NCBI GenBank assembly: GCA_963776845.1
Contig: CAVZOJ010000031.1
Location: 1-64,000, forward strand
Reading direction: 5' to 3'
Source: Roseitranquillus sp963776845
GTDB taxonomy: Bacteria; Pseudomonadota; Alphaproteobacteria; Rhodobacterales; Rhodobacteraceae
Length of the DNA stretch: 64,000 nt
How positions within the stretch are numbered: position 1 is the stretch's first letter; every line of letters starts with the position of its first letter. Positions 54,311 to 63,299 of the stretch are shown here, piece after piece. Below the pieces are notes generated by a model. It did not search any database, was not told the DNA's origin, and worked only from the letters and a program-made list of their open reading frames with translations. The position numbers and the translations under genes are program-made.

Positions 54311-55305
54311 AGGGAGGCTCCGACCATCAGGGCGACATCGACCAGCCGGTGGGCGTAGCCCATCTCGTTGTCGTACCAGGCGTAGACCTTCACCTGCGTG
54401 CCGTTGACGACCATCGTCGAGGGGCCGTCGACGATGGCGCTGCGCGTGTCGTTGACGTAGTCGGCCGAGACCAGCGGCCGGTACTCGTAGCCGAGGATTC
54501 CGGCGAGCGGACCTTCCGCCGCCGCCCGGAAGAGGCCGTTCACCTCGTCCGCAGTCGTCTCCCGCTCCATCTCGAAGACGCAGTCAGTGAGCGAGGCGTT
54601 CAGCAGCGGCACCCGGACCGCATGTCCGTTCAGCCGCCCCTGCAGCTCGGGGTAGATCAGCGTGATCGCCGTTGCCGAGCCGGTCGTGGTCGGGATCAGG
54701 CTTTTGAGGGCCGATCGCGCCCGGCGCAAGTCCTTCGCCGGCCGGTCGACGATCGTCTGGGTGTTGGTCACGTCGTGAACTGTGGTGATGGAGCCGTGCC
54801 GGATGCCGATCGCCTCGTGCAGCACCTTCACCACCGGCGCGAGGCAGTTCGTCGTGCAGCTCGCCGCCGTCACGATCCGGTGCCGGGCAGGATCGTAGCT
54901 GTCTTGGTTGACGCCGAAGACCAGGTTCGCGACGCCGCCGTCCTTCACCGGTGCCGAGACCACGACCTTCTTTGCACTGGCCTCGAAGTAGGGCGCGAGC
55001 GTCGCCTCGGTCCTGAACACTCCGGTGCAGTCGATCATGACGTCGACGCCGTCCGTCGGCAGGTCCTCGATCCGGCGCACCGCATGGACCGGCAGGCGCC
55101 GCCCGTCCACGGTGACCGCCTCGTCGTCCGCCTCGAACGCCGCCGGCCAGCGGCCGTGGACGCTGTCGAACTCCATCAGGTGCGCGTGCATCGCCGGGCC
55201 GCCCGCCGCGTCGTTCAGCCAGGCGACCTCGGCGCCGCGCTCGAGCAGCGGGCGAAGGGCGAGCTTGCCGATCCGCCCCAAGCCGTTCAGGGCGTAGACC
55301 GTCAT
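54307..55305 (-). CDS. ArsJ-associated glyceraldehyde-3-phosphate dehydrogenase
   Basis: 332 residues. NAD-binding N-terminus MTVYALNGLGRIGKLALRPL, catalytic Cys in IVTAASCTTNCLAPVVKVLH, His in the next helix, and the C-terminal SADYVNDTRSAIVDGPSTMV, VKVYAWYDNEMGYAHRLVDV. In ars operons this enzyme uses arsenate in place of phosphate to make 1-arseno-3-phosphoglycerate for ArsJ. It overlaps arsJ and the arsR-C gene by four bases each, so the three genes are tightly coupled. Confidence 0.92.
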   Translation of the reverse strand: MTVYALNGLGRIGKLALRPLLERGAEVAWLNDAAGGPAMHAHLMEFDSVHGRWPAAFEADDEAVTVDGRRLPVHAVRRIEDLPTDGVDVMIDCTGVFRTEATLAPYFEASAKKVVVSAPVKDGGVANLVFGVNQDSYDPARHRIVTAASCTTNCLAPVVKVLHEAIGIRHGSITTVHDVTNTQTIVDRPAKDLRRARSALKSLIPTTTGSATAITLIYPELQGRLNGHAVRVPLLNASLTDCVFEMERETTADEVNGLFRAAAEGPLAGILGYEYRPLVSADYVNDTRSAIVDGPSTMVVNGTQVKVYAWYDNEMGYAHRLVDVALMVGASL

Positions 55306-56135
55306 TGTGCCTCGAGCGAGCGCGCGATGTCGTCGACCTGCCGCTGCAGAGCCACCCGGTCGAGGCTCGCGATCGGCAGCGCCGCGAAGGCGAGGATGCG
55401 GTTCCTGAGCGCTCCGTAGGCGTGCTGGAACGCGAGGCGCTTCTCGGCGTCCGTTCCTTCCGCCGTGACCGGGTCCGGCATGCCCCAGTGCGCCGTGATC
55501 GGCTGCCCCGGCCAGGACGGGCACTCCTCGTTGGCGGCGCGGTCGCAGACGGTGAAGACGAAATCCATCTTCGGCGCGTCCGTCCCCTGGAACTCCGCCA
55601 CGTTCTCGGCGCGGAGCGGCGAGACGTCGTGGCCCTTCGAGCGCAGGAGCTCGACGGCGAAGTCGTTGAGCTCCGAGCGCGGCCGCGTCCCGGCCGAGAA
55701 GGCGGTGAAGCGGTCCCCCGCCTCCTGGCGCAGGATCGACTCCCCGAAGATCGACCGGGCCGAGTTGCCGGTGCAGATGAAGAGAACGTTGTACTTTCGC
55801 TGGGGCATGGTGGCTGGTCCGTCGCTGAATGAGGTCAAAGGTTCGCAGAGGTCGGGCCGGCCTCGGCAGCAGTCGCCGACGATGTACGACAGGAGCTCCC
55901 GCGTGCCGCTCATGTCGGCGCTGTAGCGGAGCGAGGTGCCGCGCCGCTCCTGCACGATCAGCCCGGCCTGGCGCAGCGCGGACAGATAGACCGAGAGCGT
56001 GCTGGGCTTGAGCCCCAGCGCCTCACCGATCTCGCCCGCCGGTACGGCGTCGGGAAAGCGCCGTACGAGCAGCCGGAACACCTTAAGTCGCTGCGCGTGG
56101 CCGAGCGCTATAAACTGCTCGACAGCTGATTCCAT
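55302..56135 (-). CDS. ArsR repressor-ArsC arsenate reductase fusion
   Basis: 277 residues with two domains. Residues 1-105: ArsR-type winged helix (EQFIALGHAQRLKVFRLLVR, LKPSTLSVYLSALRQAGLIV, SLRYSADM) with a possible As(III)-binding cysteine cluster SYIVGDCCRGRPDLC. Residues 113-277: low-molecular-weight phosphatase-type arsenate reductase (YNVLFICTGNSARSIFGESI, CX5R loop; DFVFTVCDRAANEECPSWPG, second Cys; HWGMPDP, catalytic Asp). It would both sense arsenite at the promoter and reduce arsenate. First gene of the ars operon. The start lies inside an inverted repeat and lacks a clear ribosome site. Confidence 0.9.
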   Translation of the reverse strand: MESAVEQFIALGHAQRLKVFRLLVRRFPDAVPAGEIGEALGLKPSTLSVYLSALRQAGLIVQERRGTSLRYSADMSGTRELLSYIVGDCCRGRPDLCEPLTSFSDGPATMPQRKYNVLFICTGNSARSIFGESILRQEAGDRFTAFSAGTRPRSELNDFAVELLRSKGHDVSPLRAENVAEFQGTDAPKMDFVFTVCDRAANEECPSWPGQPITAHWGMPDPVTAEGTDAEKRLAFQHAYGALRNRILAFAALPIASLDRVALQRQVDDIARSLEAQ

Positions 56136-56154
56136 ATTTCATGGATATAGGAAT
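56129..56154 (-). promoter_or_regulatory. Candidate ArsR operator over the start codon
   Basis: Imperfect palindrome ATTCCATAT (56129-56137) and ATATAGGAAT (56145-56154), arms matching except for one bulged base. It covers the ATG at 56133-56135. Bound repressor would block transcription start, and translation probably begins on a leaderless or short-leader mRNA. Confidence 0.5.
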
Positions 56155-56650
56155 AATCTTAGGGCTGGAAGAAGTGTGCTCCCAAGATCGGAAGCCGAAC
56201 ATGCCGCATCGAGGCGCCGTCTCCGACGAAAGTCCGCTTCGGCGGAATCCGTCGGAACCTGAGCGACCGCAGAGAATTCACACTATCCGCCCTACGCGTC
56301 GGTCGTGACGGTGATCAAGGACGGCCTGAGTGCGCCTTCGTTGTCACGGATTGCCGTCGCATTGCAGCATGCATCGTGGTCATTCGTGCGGAGCGCAGCA
56401 AGGCCTCGAGATTGTCGTCACACGGGACGTAACACCGGCCGCGCCACGTCGGCGCCGGCATGGGCTCGCTGCTGTTTCTCGGAAGCCTCGCGCTGACGGA
56501 ATTCCCTCACGGCTTGATCGTTCGGGGCGCCTGACCTCGAGCCACGGGGCACACACAGGCCACACCCCTTCATCGGGCTTCAAGCGCCGGCTGACACTCG
56601 GCGCTGAGAAGACCTACGAGAGCGCGGAGTTCCTCGGCGATCTCGGCCAC
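56155..56650. other. Intergenic region between the ars operon and IS91 copy 2
   Basis: Holds the ars promoter at its left end. The remainder has no supportable gene on either strand. At 56641-56650 it ends in TCTCGGCCAC, similar to the IS21-type terminal repeat next to the first IS91 copy. Confidence 0.45.
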
Positions 56651-57845
56651 GGTGAGCCAATGGAACGCCAATGGTCCGAGAGACATTGGCGAACGCCGAG
56701 ACCGTGACGACCATCGCCGCCGAGCCCCGACTTTTGGGGCGCGTGTCGGCATGACCAGCGTGCTCCACACCTGGGGCTCGGCGATGACTCATCACCCGCA
56801 CATTCACATGATCGTCCCGGGTGGCGGGCTGTCGCCGGAGGGCACCCGATGGGTATCCTGGGTTCTTCCTACCTGTTCGGGTCCTGTCGAGACTGTTCCG
56901 CCGCCTCTTTCTGGAAGGGCTGTCGGCGCTGCACCGCGCCGGCAAGCTGGCTTTCTTCGGCGACCTTGCGCACTTGGCGGACCCCGACGCCTTCACCGCC
57001 TGGCTCGCGCCGCTGCGCAACGCCGAATGGGTGGTCTACGCCAAGCCTCCCTTCGGCGGGCCCGAGGCGGTGCTCGCTTATCTGAGCCGCTACACCCACC
57101 GCGTCGCCATCTCGAACCGCCGCCTCCTCAGCGCCGATGCCAAGACCGTCGCGTTCCGCTGGAAGGACTACCGGATCAAGCGCGGCGACCGGATGAAGGT
57201 GATGCGGCTGACGACGGGTGAGTTCATCGGCCGCTTCCTGATCCACGTCCTGCCAGACGGCTTCCATCGCATCCGGCACTACGGCCTGCTCGCCAGCGGT
57301 ACCCGCAAGCGTAACGTCGAGACGATCCGCCGGCTGCTCGGTACCGCGCCGAAGGCATCGACCGAAGCGACGGACACCGATCCGGTCCCGCCGCTCACCC
57401 TCAGGGAGCCATGCCCCGATTGCGGCGGGGTGATGCGGATCGTCGAGACCTTCCGGCGCGGAGAGCGACCCGTGACGCGTGCCCCACCCCGAAAGGCCGC
57501 CGCATGACGATATGGCCGTCCATTCTGCCAAACCCAATCCGGAGCGAGCCGTCACCCCGGAAACAGGGGCGTCATGTGCCGACCGGTCTCTCCGGGCAAA
57601 ACCACGCCCTCGTCAGGTCAAGGCAGCCCTTCCACCGACGCCTGCCATCCCCTGCGGATCGCGCGACAGCCCCCGGAGATCGCCTTACGAGCCCGTGCTC
57701 AGCTAACGCCGCCAACGACACGGTGCAGTTTTCCCCATAGGGTGCGACCAGACCCACGCAGCTTCCTCCACGAGAGGTTTTCCAAAACGGGCCGCCCCGG
57801 TCGCGGGGACCGACGTTGCACATCGGCCCGCATCGGAAAACCTTC
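56651..57845 (+). mobile_element. IS91-family element, copy 2 (5' truncated)
   Basis: Same start (GTGAGCCAA) and same 3' non-coding tail as 22912-24135. The tail includes TTTTCCCCATAG and the block ending CCGCATCGGAAAAC. Same orientation as copy 1. Confidence 0.7.
56671..57507 (+). pseudogene. IS91-family HUH transposase, truncated, two frameshifts
   Basis: MVRETLANAETVTTIAAEP, then after a shift RVGMTSVLHTWGSAMTHHPH then IHMIVPGGGLSPEGTRWVS, which has the HUH metal-binding histidines, then after a second shift near 56860 GFFLPVRVLSRLFRRLFLEG, AYLSRYTHRVAISNRRLLSA (catalytic Tyr region) and PCPDCGGVMRIVETFRRGER to RAPPRKAAA. The N-terminal zinc region is missing at exactly the same place as in copy 1. 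The HUH site is better preserved than in copy 1. Confidence 0.83.
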
Positions 57846-57949
57846 ATCGGAGCACTCATTCGACTGATTGACTCAGATGTCCGGTCCGTCGGCTTTCCTG
57901 CCGTCCAACCTTTGCGTAGCGTCCGTCGTTTCGGGACAGGAAGGCGTTG

Positions 57950-58172
57950 CTCGGTCAGGGCCGCACCTGCGGCGCCGAAGCGGAGGTACTGACCGGTACG
58001 TGGAGCACGCTCGCAGTCTCGGCTCGCGGCGATCGCTTCATCGTCTTCCTGAACGCCGCCGAGCTTCGTGGTAGAGGACCAGACCTTCGTGGAGGTAGGC
58101 AAAGTGGGCGTGGGGACCAAAGCCGACAGCGTCACCGCTTTCGACGATCTGAGCATCACCGCTACACCGTGA
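57950..58172 (+). pseudogene. C-terminal fragment of a 3-keto-disaccharide hydrolase-type (DUF1080) protein
   Basis: GRTCGAEAEVLTGTWSTLAV, SARGDRFIVFLNAAEL, then after a shift VVEDQTFVEVGKVGVGTKAD, SVTAFDDLSITATP and a stop. This is the end of a LamG/DUF1080-like jelly-roll as in glycoside-binding or 3-keto-glycoside hydrolases. Only about 70 codons survive, cut on the left by the IS91 tail. Confidence 0.5.
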
Positions 58173-58638
58173 GAAGAAGCCCGTCAGTGCTATCAGCGCC
58201 ACATTTCCTCTCCCCCTCGCGGCGAGCGACCTGACGGTTGGCATCATGGCCCTGGCCGCCGGGGCAGGAGCGGGAGGCATCCCCCGGCGCACCAGAGAGG
58301 CGCTGGCGGCTGTCAGGGCGCGCGGGGTGCGGGCTCTGGGAAATCACCCAGCGCTGAGGCGCCGGCAAGGGCGGTGCGTCGTTCTCAGAGGTCATTTCGG
58401 CGAGTCCGATCCTCACGCGGAAGATCTTCAGTTCGTGGTCGATGGTGTGCGTGCAGGCGGCTGCTGAATCGCGTAGCGTTGGTGGCGTGGCTGGCCAACT
58501 CTGCTGGCTCACTCGGCGCCGTTCTGCTTGATCGGATATGAAATTCAGCCGCGACCTCACGTCATCTTGCCACTTTCGACGACGCAGTCCCGTGATACAG
58601 TTCCAGAATAAGCAGGTCAGATCGCCAGGGAGGGATCG
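58173..58638. other. Intergenic region upstream of iorA
   Basis: No supportable gene. The promoter of the ior operon is expected at the right end. The iorA ribosome site GGAGGG is at 58627-58635. Confidence 0.45.
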
Positions 58639-59091
58639 ATGGTGCAGCTGAACGTCAACGGCACGACCCACGAAGTTGATGTCGAGGAGGACACCCCGCT
58701 TCTCTGGGTGCTGCGCGAGCAACTCGGGCTGACCGGGACCAAGTACGGTTGCGGGATCGCTGCTTGCGGCGCCTGCACGGTGCACGTCGACGGCTTTCCG
58801 ACCCGGACCTGCGTCACCCAGCTTCGAGACATCGGCAAGGGCGCGAAGATCGTCACGATCGAGGGACTATCGCCCGACCTCTCGCATCCGGTCCAACGGG
58901 CATGGGCCGAGCTCGACGTGCCGCAATGCGGCTATTGCCAGTCGGGACAAATCATGGCGGCGGCGGCGCTGCTGGCCGAGACTCCCAATCCGACGGACGA
59001 GGACATCGACGGCCAGATGAGCAATATCTGCCGTTGCGGCACATACAACCGCATTCGCGCCGCGATCAAGCGCGCCGCCGAATTCGGCTGA
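58639..59091 (+). CDS. iorA: (2Fe-2S)-binding subunit of a molybdenum hydroxylase (IorA type)
   Basis: 150 residues carrying both iron-sulfur clusters: the plant-type ferredoxin set GTKYGCGIAACGACTVHVDG (C-x4-C-x2-C, with a later Cys in TRTCVTQL) and the helical-domain set VPQCGYCQSGQIMAAAALL and SNICRCGTYNRIRAAIKRA. It passes electrons from the molybdenum centre of the next subunit. Closest in build to isoquinoline 1-oxidoreductase alpha subunits and nicotinate/aldehyde oxidases. Fourteen bases before iorB. Confidence 0.92.
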   Translation: MVQLNVNGTTHEVDVEEDTPLLWVLREQLGLTGTKYGCGIAACGACTVHVDGFPTRTCVTQLRDIGKGAKIVTIEGLSPDLSHPVQRAWAELDVPQCGYCQSGQIMAAAALLAETPNPTDEDIDGQMSNICRCGTYNRIRAAIKRAAEFG

Positions 59092-59105
59092 GGGAGGACA
59101 GGAAG

Positions 59106-61283
59106 ATGACGCAGCAATTCAAGCTCTCCCGGCGCAGTTTTATCGCGAGTACCGCGGCCGGGGGCTTCGCCCTCGGGATCCGGATAGCCGCCGGACCGGT
59201 CGACGCTCAGGCGCTTCAGACCGTGGCCGAGGGGCCAGAGGTCAATGCTTGGGTGGTAATCCGGCCCGACGACACCGTTGTGGTGCGGATCGGCCGTCAG
59301 GAGATGGGCCAGGGGACATTGACCGGCCTCGCGCAGCTCGTCGCGGAGGAGCTCGACGCCGACTGGGAGAAGGTGTCGACCGAGTATCCCACCCCAGGTG
59401 AGAACGTCGCGCGCGAACGCGTCTGGGGCGACTTCGGGACGTTCGGCAGCCGCGGCATTCGTGCGTCGCAGCAATACATGCGTGAGGGCGGCGCGGCGGC
59501 GAAGGCGATGCTGATGCAGGCCGCCGCCATCCGGTGGGGCGTGGATCCATCGGAACTGACGGTCGAAAAAGGAGTGATCACCGGACCCGGCGGCGAGACG
59601 CTGCGCTACGGCGAGCTGGCCGCCGATGCCGCGGAGCTCGAGGTGCCGGCCGAGGTCACGCTGAAGGATCCGTCGGAATGGACCATCGCCGGTCAGCCGG
59701 TGAAGCGGCTGGACACCCTCGACAAGCTCGACGGCAGCCGGATCTACTCGCTCGATCACACGATGCCCGGGATGGTGAACGCCGCGATCCGGATAAGTCC
59801 GGTGTTCGGCGGCACGGTCACGAGCTTCAACGCCGACGCGGTCATGGGCATGCCCGGCGTGCAGAGGGTCGTGCAGGTCGGCGACGACGCCATCGCGGTG
59901 GTCGCTGACACATGGTGGCGGGCGCACAAGGCGCTCGAGGCGCTGCCGGTCGAGTGGACACCGGGACCGGGGCAGGACACGTCGATGAACGACGTGCATG
60001 CGATGCTCGACGAGGGGCTCGACGCGGACGAGGCGTTCGTGGGCAACCAGTCCGGCGATGTCTCGCAGGCCATCGCGGACGCCGACCAGGTGGTCGAGGG
60101 GGTCTACTACTTCCCCTGGCAGCACCACGCGACGATGGAGCCGATGAACGCTACGGCGCTCTACACGCCCGAGCGCTGCGAGGTCTGGACTGCCACACAG
60201 AATGCCGAGGCCGCCTTGGCGGTTGCGTCCGAGACCTCGGGACTGCCGATCCCGCAGTGCGAGGTCTATCGCTACAACCTCGGCGGCGGGTTCGGGCGCC
60301 GCGCCACGAACAACGATTTCGTCCGGCAGGCGGTGCTGATCGCAAGGGAGATGCCCGGCACGCCGGTCAAGCTGATCTGGTCGCGCGAAGAGGACATGCT
60401 GCACGGCACCTACCACCCGATCACCAAGGCCAAGATGACAGGTGCGCTCGACACGGACGGGAATCTGACCGGGCTGCACATGCGGATCTCCGGCCAGTCG
60501 ATCTTTGCCGGCGTCCGCCCCGAGGCGCTGGTGGAAGGGATGGACCCTCTCACGTTCCAGGGTCTCAACGCGGAGAGCGACGAGGGGGAGCTGGGCTACA
60601 CCATCGCCAACCTGCTCATTGACCATGCGATGCGAAACCCGCCGGTGCCGCCAGGGTTCTGGCGCGGGGTGAACAACAACCAGAACTCCTTCTATCTCGA
60701 GTCGTTCATGGACGAGTTGGCTCACGCGGCCGGTCGCGACCCGCTAGAGTTTCGCCGCGCGCTGATGCAGGATCATCCGCGCCACCTCGCGGTTCTGGAT
60801 GCGGTCGCCGAGGGGATCGGCTGGGGCACGCCGCCGCCGGAGGGCGTGCATCGTGGGCTGAGCCAGCACATGGGCTACGGCAGTTATGTCGCAGCGGCGG
60901 CGGAGGTTTCCGTCGATGACAGCGGCAGTCTCAAGATCCATCGGATCGTCGCCGCGACGGACCCTGGTCACGCGGTCAACCCGCAGCAGATCGCGGCCCA
61001 GATCGAGGGATCCTTCGCCTATGGCCTCAGCGCCGCGCTGATGGGAGAGATCACCATCGAAGGCGGACGCGTACAGCAGGAGAACTTCGACAGCTATCCT
61101 GTTGTAATGATGTGGGACATGCCGGCGGTAGAGTCGATCATCCTCCCCTCGGGAGGCTTCTGGGGAGGCGTCGGGGAACCCACCATCTTCGTCGCCGCCC
61201 CTGCGGTGGCGAACGCGATCTTTGCGGCGACTGGCAAGCGGGTGCGGACGCTGCCGCTCTCCAGTAACGATCTGCGCGCATAG
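59106..61283 (+). CDS. iorB: Molybdopterin-binding subunit of a xanthine dehydrogenase-family oxidoreductase (IorB type)
   Basis: 725 residues. A Tat signal FKLSRRSFIASTAAGGFALG at the N-terminus puts the folded complex in the periplasm, as is usual for IorB and aldehyde-oxidising relatives. Molybdopterin-binding features: RIGRQEMGQGTLTGLAQLVA then EELDADWEKVSTEYP, YYFPWQHHATMEPMNATALY, YRYNLGGGFGRRATNNDFVR, VPPGFWRGVNNNQNSFYLES and FWGGVGEPTIFVAAPAVANA (catalytic Glu in the GVGEP motif). Oxidises an aldehyde or N-heterocycle; substrate unknown. A cytochrome c gene follows, a likely electron acceptor or the start of the fcc genes. Confidence 0.9.
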   Translation: MTQQFKLSRRSFIASTAAGGFALGIRIAAGPVDAQALQTVAEGPEVNAWVVIRPDDTVVVRIGRQEMGQGTLTGLAQLVAEELDADWEKVSTEYPTPGENVARERVWGDFGTFGSRGIRASQQYMREGGAAAKAMLMQAAAIRWGVDPSELTVEKGVITGPGGETLRYGELAADAAELEVPAEVTLKDPSEWTIAGQPVKRLDTLDKLDGSRIYSLDHTMPGMVNAAIRISPVFGGTVTSFNADAVMGMPGVQRVVQVGDDAIAVVADTWWRAHKALEALPVEWTPGPGQDTSMNDVHAMLDEGLDADEAFVGNQSGDVSQAIADADQVVEGVYYFPWQHHATMEPMNATALYTPERCEVWTATQNAEAALAVASETSGLPIPQCEVYRYNLGGGFGRRATNNDFVRQAVLIAREMPGTPVKLIWSREEDMLHGTYHPITKAKMTGALDTDGNLTGLHMRISGQSIFAGVRPEALVEGMDPLTFQGLNAESDEGELGYTIANLLIDHAMRNPPVPPGFWRGVNNNQNSFYLESFMDELAHAAGRDPLEFRRALMQDHPRHLAVLDAVAEGIGWGTPPPEGVHRGLSQHMGYGSYVAAAAEVSVDDSGSLKIHRIVAATDPGHAVNPQQIAAQIEGSFAYGLSAALMGEITIEGGRVQQENFDSYPVVMMWDMPAVESIILPSGGFWGGVGEPTIFVAAPAVANAIFAATGKRVRTLPLSSNDLRA

Positions 61284-61291
61284 GAGCGGGC

Positions 61292-61313
61292 GCGGGCGGC
61301 GTCTGCCGCCCGC
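61292..61313. terminator. Strong intercistronic hairpin
   Basis: GCGGGCGGC GTCT GCCGCCCGC: perfect 9-bp stem, 4-base loop, between iorB and the cytochrome gene. No T-run follows, so it may stabilise mRNA or attenuate rather than end transcription. Confidence 0.4.
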
Positions 61314-61324
61314 ACGTCCGTCAC

Positions 61325-61612
61325 ATGACGATGCGCAGCATCTGGCTCACCGCGTTCCTGCTCCTTGCGCCCGCCGTCTCGGCGCAGGATGCTCCGCCGG
61401 GGGCGCTGGCCTGCACGGGCTGCCACGCGAACTCGTCCGACGCTGCCTACCCGATCCGCCAGCTCGGCGCCGAGCGTATCGCCGCAGCGATGATCGCCTA
61501 CAAGAGCGGCGAGCGTGAGGCGAGCCTCATGGACCGCATCGCTGCGGGCTTCACGGACGAGGAGATCGCCGCCATCGCCGCGTGGTTCGCAAGCCAGGAG
61601 GCCGAACCGTGA
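61325..61612 (+). CDS. fccA: Small periplasmic cytochrome c (FccA-like)
   Basis: 95 residues with signal peptide (MRSIWLTAFLLLAPAVSAQ), one heme site LACTGCHANSS and the end motif SLMDRIAAGFTDEEIAAIAA then WFASQ typical of the cytochrome subunit of flavocytochrome c sulfide dehydrogenase. It takes electrons from the flavoprotein encoded next. Met65-like ligand region lies in MDRIAAGF. The flavoprotein gene starts within its stop codon (GTGA). Confidence 0.82.
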   Translation: MTMRSIWLTAFLLLAPAVSAQDAPPGALACTGCHANSSDAAYPIRQLGAERIAAAMIAYKSGEREASLMDRIAAGFTDEEIAAIAAWFASQEAEP

Positions 61613-62874
61613 ACCTTACGCGTCGACAGCTTCTTGCGGTAGCCGGCGTGTCCGCGCTGCCATGCGCCCTGTCCGCAGGCCGCAGCCGCGCCCAGGGCGC
61701 GGGGCGCGTGGTGGTCGTAGGCGGCGGCTTTGCAGGCGCGACCGCTGCCCGCTACCTGGCGTATGCCGGGCATGCGGTGACCCTGGTCGAGCGGACGCCG
61801 GTCTATGTGACCTGCCCGTTCAGCAACACCGTCCTCGGCGGCTTCAACACCCTCGACGAAATCAGCTTCGGCTATCAGGGTGTCGCAGATGCCGGCGTCT
61901 TCGTCGTGCAGGCCGAAGCCGGTAAGGTGGACCCGGACGCGCGTCAGGTCGTGCTGATGGGCGGCGAGCGGCTGCCCTACGACCGGCTGATCGTCGCACC
62001 TGGAATCGACCTGCGCTTCGACGCGCTGCCCGGCTATGACGAGGCCGCGGCCGAGGTGATGCCGCACGCATGGAAGGCGGGGCCGCAGACGGCATTGCTG
62101 CGCCGCCAGCTCGAGGCGATGGAGGATGGCGGCACCGTCGGCATCGTCGCGCCGGCCAACCCCTTCCGTTGCCCGCCGGGGCCTTACGAGCGGGCGTCGC
62201 TTATCGCACACTATCTCAAGGACGCGAAGCCGCGGTCCCGGATCCTGATCCTCGACGCCAAGGATGGGTTCTCCAAGCGTCCGCTCTTCGAGGAGGCGTG
62301 GGCAAAGCTCTATCCCGGCATGATCGAGTGGGTGCCGCTGTCGATGGGCGGGCAGGTCTCCGAGGTGGACCCCGCCGCGATGACCCTGACGACGAACTTC
62401 CAGAGTTATAAGGTTGCCGTGGCCAATGTGATCCCGCCGCAACGCGCGGGTGCGATCGCGCAGTCTGCCGGCGTGGCCGACGCGACGGGATGGTGCCCGG
62501 TGGTCCCGGAGACGTTCGAGTCGACGCTGATCCCCGGGATCCACGTGCTGGGCGATGCCAGCCTCGCCGGCGCAATGCCCAAGTCGGCATTCGCTGCCAA
62601 CGCGCAGGCCAAGGTCTGCGCCGCCGCGGTGGACGCGCTCCTGCGTGACGGCGAGCCGACGGCGCCAAAGCTGATTAACACCTGCTACAGCCTCGCCGCG
62701 CCCGACTACGGCTTCACGGTTGCCGGCGTCTACGAGGCGGCCGAAGGCACCCTCGCCGAAGTCGAGGGAGCCGGCGGGACGAGCCCCGTGGGCGCCCCTG
62801 ACAGTGTCCGCCAGCAGGAGGCCGAGTATGCTCAGTCCTGGTATGCCACGATCACCAGGCAGACCTTCGGATGA
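61609..62874 (+). CDS. fccB: Flavocytochrome c sulfide dehydrogenase flavoprotein (FccB/SoxF type)
   Basis: 421 residues from a GTG start overlapping fccA. Tat signal NLTRRQLLAVAGVSALPC; FAD-binding GRVVVVGGGFAGATAARYLA; redox-active disulfide region VYVTCPFSNTVLGG and ANPFRCPPGPYERASLIAH; second FAD motif IHVLGDASLAGAMPKSAFAA; C-terminal dimerisation part ending TRQTFG. It oxidises sulfide or thiol-bound sulfane sulfur in the periplasm and passes electrons to FccA. Adjacent to sox genes, where SoxF stimulates thiosulfate oxidation. Overlaps soxX by four bases. Confidence 0.9.
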   Translation: MNLTRRQLLAVAGVSALPCALSAGRSRAQGAGRVVVVGGGFAGATAARYLAYAGHAVTLVERTPVYVTCPFSNTVLGGFNTLDEISFGYQGVADAGVFVVQAEAGKVDPDARQVVLMGGERLPYDRLIVAPGIDLRFDALPGYDEAAAEVMPHAWKAGPQTALLRRQLEAMEDGGTVGIVAPANPFRCPPGPYERASLIAHYLKDAKPRSRILILDAKDGFSKRPLFEEAWAKLYPGMIEWVPLSMGGQVSEVDPAAMTLTTNFQSYKVAVANVIPPQRAGAIAQSAGVADATGWCPVVPETFESTLIPGIHVLGDASLAGAMPKSAFAANAQAKVCAAAVDALLRDGEPTAPKLINTCYSLAAPDYGFTVAGVYEAAEGTLAEVEGAGGTSPVGAPDSVRQQEAEYAQSWYATITRQTFG

Positions 62875-63299
62875 ACGCTGTCGCCGTCTTCGCACCCGCG
62901 CTCGCGCTTCTCGCCGGCGCGGCGGCGGCCCAGGCGATGCCGGAGCCGCTGACCGACCGGCCGGGCGACGCCGACCGCGGCCGCGACATCGTGCTTGATC
63001 AGCGCACCGGCCTGTGCCTGCTTTGCCACGACGGTCCCTTCGCGGAGGTACCGTTCATGGGCAATATCGCCCCGCCGCTCGCCGGAGTGGGAGCGCGGCT
63101 GGACGAAGGCGAGCTCCGGCAGCGCGTCGTCGACAGCCGCGAGATCAATCCGGACACGATCATGCCACCGTTTCACAGCCTTGACGGCCTCGTCCGCGTT
63201 GGCGAGCGCTGGAAGGACGCTACCATTCTGACAGCGCAGCAGGTGGAGGATGTCGTGGCATTCCTTGAGACGCTGACCGAAGGTGAGGTGGCAAGATGA
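62871..63299 (+). CDS. soxX: Sulfur oxidation cytochrome c SoxX
   Basis: 142 residues. Signal peptide (LALLAGAAAAQAMPEPL), heme motif TGLCLLCHDGPF, distal Met in INPDTIMPPFHSLDGL, and the C-terminal helix TAQQVEDVVAFLETL. SoxX pairs with SoxA to attach thiosulfate to the SoxY cysteine. No soxA is in the window; it should lie to the right. Overlaps soxY by four bases. Confidence 0.88.
   Translation: MNAVAVFAPALALLAGAAAAQAMPEPLTDRPGDADRGRDIVLDQRTGLCLLCHDGPFAEVPFMGNIAPPLAGVGARLDEGELRQRVVDSREINPDTIMPPFHSLDGLVRVGERWKDATILTAQQVEDVVAFLETLTEGEVAR

Noticed and set aside
58246..58467. Small plus-strand frame upstream of iorA
   Set aside because: Gly/Arg/Ala composition without motif or ribosome site; treated as non-coding.
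58932..60725. 597-residue minus-strand frame opposite iorB
   Set aside because: Low-complexity His/Arg/Asp composition typical of GC shadows; iorB is well conserved on the other strand.
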